From assembly GCA_035765045.1 (NCBI GenBank), contig DASTYI010000166.1:1-64000 (forward strand): DNA of 64,000 nt, written 5' to 3'. The notes under the pieces are model-generated. The model saw nothing but the letters and a program-made list of their open reading frames with translations. It did not search any database and was not told where the DNA came from. The position numbers were made by a program, and so were the translations under genes. The stretch is from Iamia sp035765045 (lineage in GTDB: Bacteria > Actinomycetota > Acidimicrobiia > Acidimicrobiales > Iamiaceae). Within the stretch, counting starts at the first letter, position 1; each line of letters opens with the position of its first letter. Shown one piece after another: positions 40,116-48,110 of this stretch.

Positions 40116-42338
40116 GTGGCATCGGATGATCCGATCGAGGCACTGATCGCCGACTGCGCCGCCGAGCCGATCCACGCTCCCGGTGCCGTCCAGCCCCACG
40201 GGGCCCTGGTCGTCCTCGACGCCGACGGGCGGATCGGCACGCTGTCGGCCAACGCCGCCGAGCTGATCGGCCCGGCGGCCGGGCCCGAGGCCCTGGGCCG
40301 GCCGTTCGGGGCGGTGCTCGGACCCGAGTGGGAGCGGGCCCTGGCCCAGGCCCTCGACGGCCACATCGCCGCGGTCGAGGTCGCCGGCACCGCCTACGAG
40401 TGCATCGCCGGCCGGTCGGGCGACCGGGTGCTGTTCGAGGTCGAGCCGGACCCGGGCACCGCCGCTGCCGACCGCGAGCTGTTCTCGGTGCTCGACGCCT
40501 TCCACGGCGCCCACGCCCACGACGAGCTGCTCGGCGAGGCGGTGGCGACCGTCGCCCGGCTGACCGGGTTCGACCGGGTGATGTGCTACCGGTTCGACCC
40601 GGAGTGGAACGGCGAGGTCGTCGCCGAGGTGGTCGCCCCCGGCATCGCCTCCTTCGACGGGCTGCGCTTCCCGGCCTCCGACATCCCGCCCCAGGCCCGG
40701 GCCCAGTACGAGCGGACCCCGCTGCGGCTGATCCCCGACGCGGCGGCGACGCCCAGCCCGCTGCTCGCCGCCGACGCCGGGTGGGGCGACCTCGACCTCT
40801 CCGAGGCCACGCTGCGCGCCGTCTCCCCGGTCCACCTGCGGTACCTCCGCAACATGGGGGTGCGGTCGTCGATGTCGGTCTCGCTGACCGTCGGGGGGCG
40901 GCTGTGGGGGCTCATCGCCTGCCACCACTGCACGGCGGCGCTGCGCCCCTCGCACCGCCAGCGCCAGGCGGTGCGGCTGGTGGCCCGGACCACGGCGGCG
41001 GTGCTCGCCGTCCTCCGCACCGGGGCCCGGACCGAGCACCGGGTCGGGCTCCTGAGCCGGCTCGACCACCTGTCGGAGGTGTTGCGGTCCGACGATCGCC
41101 GGGGCCCGCTGGACGTGCTGGCCGACCACGCCGACGAGGTGTTGGGGCTGGTCGGGGCGACCGGCCTGGTCCTGGGCGAGGGCCGTGACCGCCACGTCGT
41201 GGGCGAGGTGCCCGACGACGACGTGATCGCCGCCTTGGCCCGCCGGGCTCGCGACGGCGTGGGGGTCGTCGTCGATCCCGCACTCGGCCGTGAGCGCCCC
41301 GACGCCGGGGGGCCGGCCGGGGCCCTCGTCGTCGCCGGCACCGGCGACCGGGGGCTGATGTGGTTCCGGCCCGAGTCGGCCGAGACGGTGCGGTGGGCCG
41401 GCGACCCGACCAAGCGGCCCGACGAGGAGACCGGCAAGCTCGAGCCGCGGGCGTCGTTCGCCTCCTACGTCGAGGAGGTCCGGGGCCGGGCCGTGCCCTG
41501 GACCGAGGAGGAGGTCGCCATCGCCGTGGACCTCGCCGCCCGGGTCGCCGAGGCCGACAGCCTGCGCGTCCGCCGCGAGGCGGAGATCGCCGCCCGGCTC
41601 CAGCAGACGTTGATGCTCGCCGGCTTCCCGTCGGTCCGGGGGATGACGGGGGCGGCCCGTTACCGCCCGGTCAGCAACAGCCCGCTCGGCGGCGACTGGT
41701 ACGACGTCTTCTTCCGGCCCGACGGGACCTCGATCGTGGCCGTGGGCGACGTGGCCGGCCATGGCATCGAAGTGGCCTCGACCATGGCCCAGCTCCGCCA
41801 CGCCCTCCGCGCCTACCTGGTGCGGACGCCGTCGCTGGGCGACGCCCTCGCCCGCCTCAACGAGCTGCTCGTCACCCTGCTGCCCAACGAGATGGCCACC
41901 GTCGTCCTGGCCGAGATCACCCCGGCCGAGGGCACGGTCCGCATCGCCAACGCCGGCCACCTGCCCGCCGTGGTGGCGTCGGCCCGGGGGTCGCGGCTGG
42001 TCGAGGCCCGGGGCCCGAGCCTCGGGTGGACCAGCGACCTGCCCCACGCCCCGGTGCCGGTGCCGATCGAGGCCGGCGAGCGCCTCGTCCTCTACAGCGA
42101 CGGGCTGATCGAGCGCCGGACCCGGCCGATCGACGCCAGCCTCGACGTGCTCCTGGCCGCCGCCGACGCCACCGTCCACCTCGGGATCGAGGAGCAGGCG
42201 GACGCCCTGCTCGACCGGCTGACCGAGGGCACCGACGTCGACGACGACGTCACCGTGGTGGTGGTCGAGCTGGTCGACGAGCGCACCGCCCCGGACGACG
42301 ACGACGCCACCACCCGCCCCCCCGTCGAGGTCCGCTGA
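40116..42338 (+). CDS. Bacteriophytochrome with PP2C/SpoIIE phosphatase output
   Basis: 740 residues from GTG 40116. The photosensory module is complete: a PAS_2 domain with the biliverdin-attachment Cys14 (ADCAAEPIHAPGAVQPHG), a GAF domain with FPASDIPPQAR and YLRNMGVRSSMSVSLTV ... ACHH, and a PHY domain with its PRASF tongue motif (LEPRASFASYVEE). Instead of a histidine kinase, residues about 505-730 form a SpoIIE-type Ser/Thr phosphatase (GGDWYDVFF, VGDVAGHGIEV, LYSDGLIERR, DDDVTVVVVEL) with the metal-binding Asp residues. By homology with RsbP/RsbU it would dephosphorylate a STAS antagonist under control of red/far-red light and release the sigma factor. Confidence 0.93.
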   Translation: MASDDPIEALIADCAAEPIHAPGAVQPHGALVVLDADGRIGTLSANAAELIGPAAGPEALGRPFGAVLGPEWERALAQALDGHIAAVEVAGTAYECIAGRSGDRVLFEVEPDPGTAAADRELFSVLDAFHGAHAHDELLGEAVATVARLTGFDRVMCYRFDPEWNGEVVAEVVAPGIASFDGLRFPASDIPPQARAQYERTPLRLIPDAAATPSPLLAADAGWGDLDLSEATLRAVSPVHLRYLRNMGVRSSMSVSLTVGGRLWGLIACHHCTAALRPSHRQRQAVRLVARTTAAVLAVLRTGARTEHRVGLLSRLDHLSEVLRSDDRRGPLDVLADHADEVLGLVGATGLVLGEGRDRHVVGEVPDDDVIAALARRARDGVGVVVDPALGRERPDAGGPAGALVVAGTGDRGLMWFRPESAETVRWAGDPTKRPDEETGKLEPRASFASYVEEVRGRAVPWTEEEVAIAVDLAARVAEADSLRVRREAEIAARLQQTLMLAGFPSVRGMTGAARYRPVSNSPLGGDWYDVFFRPDGTSIVAVGDVAGHGIEVASTMAQLRHALRAYLVRTPSLGDALARLNELLVTLLPNEMATVVLAEITPAEGTVRIANAGHLPAVVASARGSRLVEARGPSLGWTSDLPHAPVPVPIEAGERLVLYSDGLIERRTRPIDASLDVLLAAADATVHLGIEEQADALLDRLTEGTDVDDDVTVVVVELVDERTAPDDDDATTRPPVEVR

Positions 42339-42361
42339 CGGCCTCGCCCGTGTCCTGTGAT

Positions 42362-42390
42362 CGCCTCAAGGTGCCAGGCACCTTGAGGCG
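42362..42390. terminator. Palindromic bidirectional terminator
   Basis: Perfect 14-base arms (CGCCTCAAGGTGCC) around a central A, between the convergent phytochrome and YciI genes. Core GGTGCCAGGCACC is shared with the palindromes at 26108 and 49818. Confidence 0.7.
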
Positions 42391-42403
42391 GTCCCGGCCG
42401 CCG

Positions 42404-42751
42404 TCAGGTGTGGGTGGGGCGCACCTCGACGGGTCGCCCGCAGGCGACGGTGGCCCGGGCCGCCCAGTCGAGGGCGGCGGCGTGGTCGGCGACGTCGATC
42501 ACCCAGAACCCGCCCATCTGCTCCTTGGTCTCGGCGTAGGGGCCGTCGGTCATCGAGACCTCGTCGCCCCGGGCCCGGACCACGGTGGCCGCCGACGCCG
42601 GGGGGAGCCCGGCGGTGAAGACCCAGACGCCGGCCCGCTCCATCTCGGCGGTCAGCGCACCGGTGCGGGCCATCTGGGCCTGGGTCTCGGGGTCGGACAC
42701 GTCGTCGTCGTAGGTGTCGTCGAACCAGACGGAGAGCAGGTACCGGGCCAT
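42404..42751 (-). CDS. YciI-family (DGPF-type) protein
   Basis: 115 residues from ATG 42751. It begins MARYLLSVWFDD and contains the DGPYAETKEQMGGFWVIDVAD segment (DGPF/DGPY motif), followed by AALDWAARA and VEVRP, the standard YCII-related dimeric ferredoxin-like fold. Relatives in actinobacteria often accompany ECF sigma factors; none is adjacent here. A role as a small-molecule-binding or dehydratase-like protein is not established. Divergent from the DHFR-like gene, 79 bp apart. Confidence 0.88.
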   Translation of the reverse strand: MARYLLSVWFDDTYDDDVSDPETQAQMARTGALTAEMERAGVWVFTAGLPPASAATVVRARGDEVSMTDGPYAETKEQMGGFWVIDVADHAAALDWAARATVACGRPVEVRPTHT

Positions 42752-42830
42752 CGCCGCAGTCTCGCCCGCGGGCGGCGAGGATCTCTCGGATCGGCGTGTC
42801 GATCCGGCCGGACCCGTTCGTCGTGAGGGC

Positions 42831-43415
42831 ATGGACACCACCTACACCTGGGACATCTTCACCAGCCTCGACGGCTTCGGCTCCTACGCCGAGCCCGGCG
42901 ACTGGGGCGGCTACTGGGGCAAGCAGGGCCCCGAGCTGCTCGCCCACCGCCTCGCCCAGCACGAGGCGCCGCAGCGGATGGTCTTCGGGGCCACCACCTT
43001 CCGCCAGACCGTGGCCATGCTCGGGCCGGGCAGCGGGACGCCCCTCGGGATCGACCCCTGGGTCGAGCGGATGCGGGACCTGCCGGCGACGGTCGTCTCC
43101 CACACGCTGGCGGGGCCGGTCGACTGGCCCGACGCCACCGTCGTGGCCGGCGACGCCGTCGACGTCGTCGGCCGGCTCAAGGCCACCTCCGACGTGCCGC
43201 TGCGCTCGCACGGCAGCCTCACGCTCAACCGGGCGCTGCTGGCCGCCGGGCTGGTCGACCTGGTCCAGGTGACGATCTTCCCGGTGGTCACCGGGCAGAC
43301 CGGCACCGACCCCATCCTCCGGGGCGCTCCCGACCTCGACCTCGAGCTGGTCGACAGCCACACGCTCGACGGCCGCACCCTGGAGCTGACCTACCGGCCC
43401 ACCCTCCACGTCTGA
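42831..43415 (+). CDS. Dihydrofolate reductase-fold (RibD C-terminal-like) protein
   Basis: 194 residues from ATG 42831. DHFR/RibD_C fold: an N-terminal strand then the catalytic-loop region IFTSLDGFGSYAEPGDWGG, RMVFGATTFRQTVAML, a nucleotide-binding GSLTLNRALLAAGLVD (G-S-x-x-L) and FPVVTGQTGTDPILRG. Proteins of this family use NADPH on pteridine-like or unknown substrates; many are paired with YciI proteins, as here with the divergent neighbour. The last 25 bases overlap the convergent membrane-protein gene. Confidence 0.88.
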   Translation: MDTTYTWDIFTSLDGFGSYAEPGDWGGYWGKQGPELLAHRLAQHEAPQRMVFGATTFRQTVAMLGPGSGTPLGIDPWVERMRDLPATVVSHTLAGPVDWPDATVVAGDAVDVVGRLKATSDVPLRSHGSLTLNRALLAAGLVDLVQVTIFPVVTGQTGTDPILRGAPDLDLELVDSHTLDGRTLELTYRPTLHV

Positions 43416-44221
43416 GGCCGGTCGGCGTCGACGGGGTCGCGGAGGTCGACGACCTCGTCGGCGCCGGCCCGGGGGGTGGCGATGCGCCGGGCGGTGAGCA
43501 CGGCGAAGGCGGCCAGCGAGAGGGCGGTCAGCAGCTCGACGTACTCGCCGTACTTCACGATGGTGAAGCGGGGGGAGTGGAGGGCGACCAGGCGGACCAG
43601 CTTGTAGCCGAACACCACGAGGAAGGCCGAGGCCAGGAGCATGGGCGGCACCACCAGGTCGAACCGGCGGGGGCGGCGGAGCGGGGGCAGGCGCCGGCGG
43701 AGGGCCACGGCGACGACGCTGCCGTAGAGGCCGACGAGCATGAAGCCGACGTTGATCGAGTCCTGGACGATCCGGATGTTGTGGACGTTGGACTCCTCCT
43801 GGTGGTTGCGGTCGACCAGGACCTCGGGGGTGTCGAGGTCGAGGAGCCGCTGGCCCCACGAGATCTCCTCGCCGGCGATGAACAGGAGGAGGGCGGCGAA
43901 CCCGGCCCACAGCGCCGCCCCCAGCCGGTCGCCCCGCCGCCAGAGCGTCACCGCCACCCAGGTGGCGGCGCCGAGGCCGACCACGTCGGCGCCGAACTGG
44001 GCCCACTCCAGGGCGCCGTCCTCGCGGGTCAGCCAGCGGAACAGCGGGCGGTGGAGGGCGATCAGGCCCATCGCCACGGCGCCCACCGGTGGCGCCACCA
44101 GGGCGGCGAGGGCGGTGCCCCGGCGGACCCGCCAGGGGTGCTCGGCCTCGTCGAGGACGTCGGAGAGGGCGTCGCCGGCCAGAGCCCTCGCCCCGCTGGC
44201 CCTGGGTCGGCCTGTGGCCAA
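43391..44221 (-). CDS. Uncharacterised integral membrane protein with GEEISWGQ motif
   Basis: 276 residues, about seven hydrophobic segments between residues 38 and 245. The most conserved-looking part is FIAGEEISWGQRLLDLDTPE followed by NHQEESNVHNI, a signature I have seen in unnamed bacterial membrane proteins; its Glu, Trp, His and Asn residues could form a site at the membrane face. The cytoplasmic C-terminus is Asp/Arg-rich. No function can be named. It precedes, on the same strand, nothing obviously related; the next leftward gene is another unknown membrane protein upstream at 44369-45319. Confidence 0.75.
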   Translation of the reverse strand: MATGRPRASGARALAGDALSDVLDEAEHPWRVRRGTALAALVAPPVGAVAMGLIALHRPLFRWLTREDGALEWAQFGADVVGLGAATWVAVTLWRRGDRLGAALWAGFAALLLFIAGEEISWGQRLLDLDTPEVLVDRNHQEESNVHNIRIVQDSINVGFMLVGLYGSVVAVALRRRLPPLRRPRRFDLVVPPMLLASAFLVVFGYKLVRLVALHSPRFTIVKYGEYVELLTALSLAAFAVLTARRIATPRAGADEVVDLRDPVDADRPQTWRVGR

Positions 44222-44368
44222 GGTCGCTCCTTCCCCCGCTCGGCGTGACCCGCGCAGCCTGTCACCGTCGGGGGCGATCGCCGTCCTGCGTCTGGGTGGG
44301 TCGCCCTCACCCGTCTGGCGAGCGTGCCGCCGGGTGAGCGCCGGCCACCGAGGTGGTGGCGGGCTCGG

Positions 44369-45319
44369 TCAGAGGAAGTCGAACCGGCTCTTCATGAAGG
44401 TCCGGATGTCCTTGTCGCGCAGCCGCCAGAACCGGCTGTCGGCAATGAAGTGGGCGGCCACCAGCCCCTTGACCAGGCCGAGGGCCCAGGCCGACGAGCC
44501 GTAGGGGTCGACCGTGCGGACGAGGGTGAACAGCACGAGGCCGGCCACCACGAGGAAGACCAGGAAGGCGAGCAGGCTGCGCCGGGTCGGGCGGGTCGCC
44601 TTGCCGACCATCAGGTAGTACTGCGCGCCGTGGGCCGCCTGGTAGGCGAAGGCGGCGCTGAGGAAGCCGACGTCGAAGATGTGGAGCGGGGCGTAGAAGG
44701 CGACGGCCACGAGCAGGGCGGCCCGGCGCCGGGGGTCGTCGGTGCAGGCGAGCACGCCGACCCCGCAGGCGACGATGGCGGCGAGGCCCACACCCCGCAT
44801 GGCGGCGTCGAGCCACGACCCCTCGTCGACCACCCGCAGGATGCCGGCCATGCCGATGACCGACGTCGCCTGGATCAGCTTCCGCTCGGCGGGCGAGGCG
44901 CCGGGGAGGCCCCGGGAGCGGGCCCAGAACGTGAACAGGCCGAAGTTCTGCTTGGTGAAGTGGTGGGTCTGCCACAGCACGAAACCGATGAGGAGGGCGT
45001 AGACGAGCCCGCGGGGCGAGACGGCGAAGGCCAGCGCCGAGCCGGCGATGACGGCGAGCGGCACGACCCAGAAGGCGACCCGGTTGGCCCGGACGACGCC
45101 CCTCAGCCCGGGCTCGAGGTAGAGGCCGACGGTGGCGAGGATGTGGGGCGTGCCCAGCATCGCCCCGGCGAAGGCGAGGGGCAGCGGCTTGACGTCGAGG
45201 ACCCAGGTCGTCAGGAACAGGACCCAGGGGAGGACGGTCACCCCGACGACCTGCCAGTCGAAGCCGACACCCTCACGGCGGCGGGCGGGCGCGAGGGAGA
45301 GCTCGACGGGCGCGGTCAC
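44369..45319 (-). CDS. Uncharacterised integral membrane protein
   Basis: 316 residues from GTG 45319, with eight or so hydrophobic segments. Conserved-looking features are WQTHHFTKQNFGLFTFWAR and HGAQYYLMVGKATRPTRR, whose clustered His residues inside or near helices suggest metal or haem binding or an enzymatic site, and the C-terminal LVAAHFIADSRFWRLRDK. I have no family name for it. It is divergent from the 532-residue membrane protein gene (71 bp between starts), which may share its pathway. Confidence 0.72.
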   Translation of the reverse strand: MTAPVELSLAPARRREGVGFDWQVVGVTVLPWVLFLTTWVLDVKPLPLAFAGAMLGTPHILATVGLYLEPGLRGVVRANRVAFWVVPLAVIAGSALAFAVSPRGLVYALLIGFVLWQTHHFTKQNFGLFTFWARSRGLPGASPAERKLIQATSVIGMAGILRVVDEGSWLDAAMRGVGLAAIVACGVGVLACTDDPRRRAALLVAVAFYAPLHIFDVGFLSAAFAYQAAHGAQYYLMVGKATRPTRRSLLAFLVFLVVAGLVLFTLVRTVDPYGSSAWALGLVKGLVAAHFIADSRFWRLRDKDIRTFMKSRFDFL

Positions 45320-45390
45320 CGCCCCCGGATCGGCCGGCCGACCGGGAACTTGAGGCTCATCGACCGGCCCCGGCGACCGATCGTGGGGGC

Positions 45391-46989
45391 GTGACCGTCG
45401 TCGTCCCCGACCAGCGTCGATCCGACGACCCACCCGCCGCCCGACCCCGGCGCCGTCGGGCCCTCCCGCTGGCGCTCGCCGGGCTCGTCCTCGCCGCCAC
45501 CCAGGCCCCGATCACCGCCTACAGCCAGAACCAGAGCACCTACCTCGTGCGGGCGGTGGCGGCCACGACGGCCCCGGAGCTCCGGGCCGACCGGCTGGTC
45601 CGCTCGACCGACCCGACACCGGTGTTCACCCTGGTCTCCCGGGGTCTGATCGCCCTGGCCGACGGGCCCTTCCTCCTCTACGGCGTCTGGCTGCTGGCCG
45701 GCGTCGCCTTCTTCGCCGCCCTCCGGCTCGCCGTGGTCGAGGGCGACGGCGGGCCGCCCGCCGCGCTGCTGGCCTGGACGGCCGTCGTCGCCGTCGTCGG
45801 GGGGAGCGGGCTCGACCTCCTCGACGACACGGTGCTGGCCTCGCCGCTCCAGGGGGTGGCCGGCCAGTACGCCCTCGGGCCGGTGCTCCAGCCGAGCACC
45901 GCCGGCGTCCTCCTCGTCGTCGCCGTGGCCCGGGCCGCCCGCCGGGGGCTCGACCGCACCGCCGTGGTGGCCCTCTTCGCCGCCGCCCTGATCCACCCCT
46001 CGTACCTGGCCGCGGCGTGGGTCGTCCTCGCCGCCGCCGCCATCGCCGAGGTCGCCCGGGGTGGGGGCGCGGTCGCCCCGGTCGTGCGCCCCGTGGTCGC
46101 CGGGGTGGTGGCCTCCGTCGGCGTCGTGCTCGCCAACATCACGTCCTACGCGGGCTCGCTCGACCCCGCCGCCGACGAGGCCAACCGGGTCCTGGCCGAG
46201 CAGCGGATCCCGCACCACGCCCTGCCGTCGGTGTGGATCGACGCCCGGGCCGTCGTGGTGCTCGTGGTGGTCCTGGGGGCGGCGGCGCTGGCCCGGCGGT
46301 CGGCCTCGGCGCAGGAGCGATGGGTGGGGACCTTCCTCCTCGCCGGCGCCGCCCTCGTCGTCGTGGCCACCGGCGTGGTGGGGGCCATCGGCTCGCCCAC
46401 GCTGCTGCTGTCGTTCCCGTGGCGGGCGTCGGTCTGCCTGGTCCCGCTGGCGACCAGCCTCCTCGCCGCCCGGGCGGCGGGCGCCCTCACCCGGGCGCTC
46501 TCCTCGGCCTCGGCCGTCGGGCCCCGGATCGTGGTGGCCGTCGCCGTGGTGCTCGTCGCCCTCAGCGCGTCCTCGGGCCTCGACCGCACGCAGGCGAGCG
46601 TCGAGCACAGCCCGGCCGACGGTGCCCTCGTCGTCGCCCTGCGGGACCGCGAGGTCACCGGTGAGGGCCTGATCCCCACCGGGCGGGTCGTCGGGTCGGC
46701 CACGCAGGTGGTCGACGACGTCCGCATCAACGCCGGGCTGCCCGTGTTCGTCGACCTCAAGAACAATCCCAACGAGCCCGCCGCCGTCCTGGCCTGGCGG
46801 GACCGGCTCGACGAGGCCGACGCCGCCCTGTCCGACCCCGATCGGCTCTGCGCCCTGCTCGACCGTCACGACCTCGCCTGGGCCGCCGTCCCGCCCGACC
46901 TCGCCACCGAGGCCCGCGCTCGCTGTCTCCCCACCACCTGGTCCGCCACCCCCGCCGGCGACCTCACCCTCCTCACCGCCCCCACCTGA
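45391..46989 (+). CDS. Large multi-pass membrane protein, unknown
   Basis: 532 residues from GTG 45391. Twelve or so hydrophobic segments span residues 28-400, with PITAYSQNQSTYLVRA after the first helix, followed by a soluble C-terminal part of about 130 residues (FVDLKNNPNEPAAVLAWRDRL, then CALLDRHDLAWAAVPPDLA). This arrangement resembles polytopic GT-C-type or DUF6798-like proteins, where the first loop carries the active residues, but I cannot confirm catalysis. Divergent from the 316-residue membrane protein gene. Confidence 0.7.
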   Translation: MTVVVPDQRRSDDPPAARPRRRRALPLALAGLVLAATQAPITAYSQNQSTYLVRAVAATTAPELRADRLVRSTDPTPVFTLVSRGLIALADGPFLLYGVWLLAGVAFFAALRLAVVEGDGGPPAALLAWTAVVAVVGGSGLDLLDDTVLASPLQGVAGQYALGPVLQPSTAGVLLVVAVARAARRGLDRTAVVALFAAALIHPSYLAAAWVVLAAAAIAEVARGGGAVAPVVRPVVAGVVASVGVVLANITSYAGSLDPAADEANRVLAEQRIPHHALPSVWIDARAVVVLVVVLGAAALARRSASAQERWVGTFLLAGAALVVVATGVVGAIGSPTLLLSFPWRASVCLVPLATSLLAARAAGALTRALSSASAVGPRIVVAVAVVLVALSASSGLDRTQASVEHSPADGALVVALRDREVTGEGLIPTGRVVGSATQVVDDVRINAGLPVFVDLKNNPNEPAAVLAWRDRLDEADAALSDPDRLCALLDRHDLAWAAVPPDLATEARARCLPTTWSATPAGDLTLLTAPT

Positions 46990-47092
46990 GTCGCCCGTGT
47001 CGGTCCGGTGGAGCCCCGGCGGCGGGCCCGCCGACGACGGTGGGGGAATTGCGTAGCGGGTGCTCAGGACCGGGGTGGGGGGCGGGCGCACG

Positions 47093-47536
47093 ATGGCCCC
47101 GGGCGGCCGACCGGTCGCCGACGACGAGAGCACGGAGACCGAGATGGGCCTGGAGGAGAAGCGGCGGATCAAGGAGCTGCAGGAGGTGACGCTGCCCGAG
47201 CGGGTGCGCGAGATCGAGGAGATCTGCGGGGCGGCGATCCCCTACGAGGTCGACTGGGACAGCCTGGCCGACGACGCCGCCGGGCTGCGCTTCCTCGACA
47301 ACCTGTCGTGCCACCGCCTCAACATGGCGCTGCGGACGATCTGCGTCGACGACCTCGGCACCGAGGCGGTGCGCGAGGGGCTCACGCGGGTCCGGCTGCG
47401 CAACGTCGCCGACGTGGCCGACAAGCACATCGGCTTCGCCGACGGGGTGCTGGAGATGCACTGCGCCTACGCCCAGGGCACGTCGGGGATGTTCTCCGAC
47501 GGCGAGATCCGCGAGGTGCTGGTGGCCGGCCTGTAG
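47093..47536 (+). CDS. Conserved-looking small cytoplasmic protein, unknown
   Basis: 147 residues from ATG 47093; ATG 47144 (MGLEEKRRIKEL) is a shorter alternative just before the first helix. A charged helical N-terminus is followed by an alpha/beta region (IPYEVDWDSLADDAAGLRFLDN, LRTICVDDLGTEAVREGL) and a hydrophilic end with FADGVLEMHCAYAQGTSG. Codon usage and composition look genuine. I recognise no family. It meets the RsbW-like gene tail to tail with a 7-bp gap. The 103 bases before it show no clear promoter. Confidence 0.65.
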   Translation: MAPGGRPVADDESTETEMGLEEKRRIKELQEVTLPERVREIEEICGAAIPYEVDWDSLADDAAGLRFLDNLSCHRLNMALRTICVDDLGTEAVREGLTRVRLRNVADVADKHIGFADGVLEMHCAYAQGTSGMFSDGEIREVLVAGL

Positions 47537-47543
47537 CCGACGC

Positions 47544-48089
47544 CTACGACGGCGGGTCGAGGTCCAGGCGGAACCAGACGACCTTGCCCGACCGGTGGCT
47601 GGCCGTGCCCCAGGCGGTGGCCAGGTCGTCGAGCAGCCGGAGGCCTCGGCCGCTCAGGCCGAGCACGCCCCGACGCCGGCGGATCGGGACGAGGGGGGCG
47701 CCGTCGACGACCCCGACCGTGATGGCGGTCGGGGTGCGGTGGACGGTCAGGTGGAGCCGGCCGCCGGCGTGGAGCACGCCGTTGGCGACGAGCTCGACGG
47801 TGAGGAGGCGGACGATGCCCGCCTGCTCGTCGGTGACGTCCTCCAGCAGGGGAGCGAGGGCGGACCGGGCCCGGGCGGCGGCATCCGGAGAGGACCCGAG
47901 GGGCACCTCGAGCCGCGTCCCCTCGTCGGGCCCGTCGGGCCCACCCGTCGCGTCCGGCCCCGAGGGCCCTCGTGGTTCCACAGCCACCCCCGGCGGAGTG
48001 CCGCCGCCCCCGCGGCGCCACCCGTGAGGAGTGTACGCCTCGGACGGGTCGGTGACGGGGGCCGTCCTTGCGGCCCTGGTCCACCTCAC
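47544..48089 (-). CDS. RsbW-like ATP-binding protein (second copy)
   Basis: Up to 181 residues from GTG 48089; the N-terminal 60 residues are Pro/Gly-rich and the true start may be further in, since no Shine-Dalgarno is seen. The HATPase_c_2 domain (about 65-180) has N-box ELVANGVLHAG, G1 box VVDGAP, and GLSGRGLRLLDDLATAWG. It is a stand-alone GHKL ATPase of the anti-sigma type, like 24285-24698 but diverged. No sigma or STAS gene is adjacent, so its partner is unknown; the SigB-type factor 19 kb away is possible. Confidence 0.82.
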   Translation of the reverse strand: MRWTRAARTAPVTDPSEAYTPHGWRRGGGGTPPGVAVEPRGPSGPDATGGPDGPDEGTRLEVPLGSSPDAAARARSALAPLLEDVTDEQAGIVRLLTVELVANGVLHAGGRLHLTVHRTPTAITVGVVDGAPLVPIRRRRGVLGLSGRGLRLLDDLATAWGTASHRSGKVVWFRLDLDPPS

Positions 48090-48110
48090 AGGGAGATGGA
48101 GGTCGCCACC

